DNA from: Pseudomonadota bacterium
GTDB lineage: Bacteria; Pseudomonadota; Gammaproteobacteria; Burkholderiales; Thiobacillaceae
Direction: 5' to 3'
Assembly (NCBI GenBank): GCA_030684775.1
Contig: JAUXXW010000051.1
Coordinates: 1-35,755 of the forward strand
Length of the DNA: 35,755 nucleotides
Made by a program: the position numbers and the translations under genes. Positions within the stretch are counted from its first letter, which is position 1; each line of letters opens with the position of its first letter. This document shows positions 34,807 through 35,755 of the stretch, piece after piece. Under the pieces are notes generated by a model, which was given only the letters and a program-made list of their open reading frames with translations, searched no databases and was not told where the DNA came from.

Positions 34807-35633
34807 TCAAATCACATTTTTCGTGATGTCTTGAGCGATCAACAACTGCGCGTAGGTGCCCTGGTTGTAAACGTCGTAGGTGATGCCGCTGTTGGTCACC
34901 GTACCCACCGACGTCCATCCGCTGAAGTTGACCGTATCGCCCGTGTTGCCGTCCACGACCAACTGATGGCGCGGCTCCGGATTGGCACCACCGGCGCCGC
35001 CAGCGGCGAGGTTATATGTGCCGTCGGCCCAGCCATTGGCATTGTTGAAGCTGTTCATATCCGCCATATCCAGCACGTCCTTGACGTTGAGCGTCAGGGT
35101 GTTGTTGCCGCTGCCGGTGATGTCGATGCGCTCGATGGACTCGATGCGGGAATAGCCGTCCGGTGTGCCGCCACCCTGGTTGGCAATAAGGGTCAGGTCG
35201 AGCGTGAACCCGCTGGCATTAAGCCTGAGCGTGTCGATGCCGCTGCCACCATCGATGCGGGCGTAGTTGCCGTCGGTCACCCCCAACGCGAGTTTGGCGA
35301 CGTTGTCGGCATTGATCTCGATAATGTCGTTACCGCTGCCGCCATAGAGCACGTCCGCGCCGCCGTTGCCGATGAGGGTGTCGTTGCCGGCGCCACCCAC
35401 CAGGGTTTCGGAAATGGCGCTACCGGTGAGCGTGTCGTTGCCGCTGGTGCCCAGTTGATCCACCGCCGTCTGCGCGAATGCGCCCGTGGTGCTGCCGAAA
35501 ATTACATAGCTGCGACCGGCATTGCTCCCTATCGTCCCGTATTGATACGCCCCGACGAGAAGGTCGGCCAAGCCGTCGCCGTTGACATCGCCCGCGGCGG
35601 AGACGGAAACACCACTCCAGTCACCAGCAGACT
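34807..35633 (-). pseudogene. 5'-truncated FG-GAP/RTX calcium-binding protein gene
   Basis: The frame enters from the IS66 end at 35633 and reads AGDWSGVSVSAAGDVNGDG (an FG-GAP repeat with its DVNGDG calcium loop), then RTX nonapeptides GNDTLTG, GGAGNDTLI and GGSGNDII, then a beta-rich C-terminal domain to the TGA at 34807. RTX proteins are usually secreted by type I systems through a C-terminal signal and fold in outside calcium. The 5' part, including the start, is missing because of the insertion element. The TTG at 35571 is not a credible start since the FG-GAP repeat begins before it. Confidence 0.78.
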
Positions 35634-35755
35634 GTAAGCGTCCAGCCCTCCCCTCTAGCCGACCGCCATCAAGTCAGGGTTTGTGTTCGCGCCGCAGCGG
35701 CAGCAGTTCGTCGATTCGGCTATTCGGCCAGGCCGGCAGTTTCTCCAGCGTCTCG
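35634..35755 (-). mobile_element. IS66-family element, right end (partial)
   Basis: The end GTAAGCG at 35634-35640 matches the typical IS66 terminal inverted repeat, followed 34 bp on by the transposase stop. It replaces the 5' part of the RTX gene. The other end lies beyond the window. Confidence 0.75.
35674..35755 (-). CDS. IS66-family transposase, C-terminal end (partial)
   Basis: Twenty-six residues are visible, ending with ETLEKLPAWPNSRIDELLPL and a basic tail before the TGA at 35674-35676. PNSRIDELLP is the characteristic C-terminus of the IS66 DDE transposase (TnpC). The rest lies to the right of the window, so whether the element is intact cannot be told. Confidence 0.8.
   Translation of the reverse strand, partial: ETLEKLPAWPNSRIDELLPLRREHKP

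Noticed and set aside
35569-35571. TTG as start of the RTX protein
   Set aside because: The FG-GAP repeat clearly begins upstream of it and the frame continues into the IS66 end.
1-35755. CRISPR arrays, rRNA genes and conjugation genes
   Set aside because: None seen: repeats with spacer-like regular spacing, rRNA-like stretches or conjugation protein families are absent from my reading.

Overview
The window is GC-rich DNA from a member of the Pseudomonadota, most likely a beta- or gammaproteobacterium. The chromosomal genes (queA, polA, a DEAD-box RNA helicase, a tRNA-Leu with encoded CCA) and the P4-type integrase fit that group. I cannot name the genus from sequence alone.

Layout. Positions 1-1600 are an AT-richer accessory block: the tail of an unknown gene, a DUF2971 protein and a small lipoprotein. 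Positions 1800-6170 are chromosomal: an RNA helicase, a membrane-anchored hypothetical protein, queA and tRNA-Leu(CAA). A genomic island of about 25.5 kb runs from attL (3' end of the tRNA, 6147-6169) to attR (31662-31683). Beyond it come polA and an FG-GAP/RTX gene whose 5' part was removed by an IS66-family element at the right edge. Three copies of a 75-bp inverted repeat (GTAGGTTGGGCAAAGC type) sit at the 3' ends of the helicase, queA and polA. None is inside the island.

The island. Next to the tRNA lies a P4-type tyrosine integrase, flanked by short repeats that recur at the far end and may be its arm sites. Then, all on the minus strand and read from 26.4 kb down to 7.7 kb, comes one long operon: a small ORF interrupted by TGA; a SNF2-type helicase (DrmD-like); a 1733-aa adenine DNA methyltransferase (DrmMI/PglX-like); an Xre/DUF2384 antitoxin and RES-domain toxin pair; a giant SF2 helicase with DUF1998 and a C-terminal Vsr-like nuclease region (2135 aa when restored, here split by a 71-bp insertion); and an SF1 (UvrD-type) helicase with an N-terminal RelE/ParE-like domain. 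Gene junctions are 2-20 nt except the 92 bp before the antitoxin. The content resembles class 1 DISARM (drmD, methylase, helicase, DUF1998) with drmA and drmB fused as in Druantia DruE. The phospholipase D gene drmC is absent, and a toxin-antitoxin pair and a UvrD-type helicase are present. I read it as a variant anti-phage system that is probably inactive in this copy unless the frameshift is an assembly error.

The right part of the island carries a DUF3987 helicase/primase-like gene, an AlpA regulator and a nearby cluster of inverted GGCGAC/GTCGCC repeats that could be an origin. It also has a second tyrosine recombinase with a small partner gene, a structured non-coding stretch, a probable MITE and a remnant of a HipA-like kinase gene.
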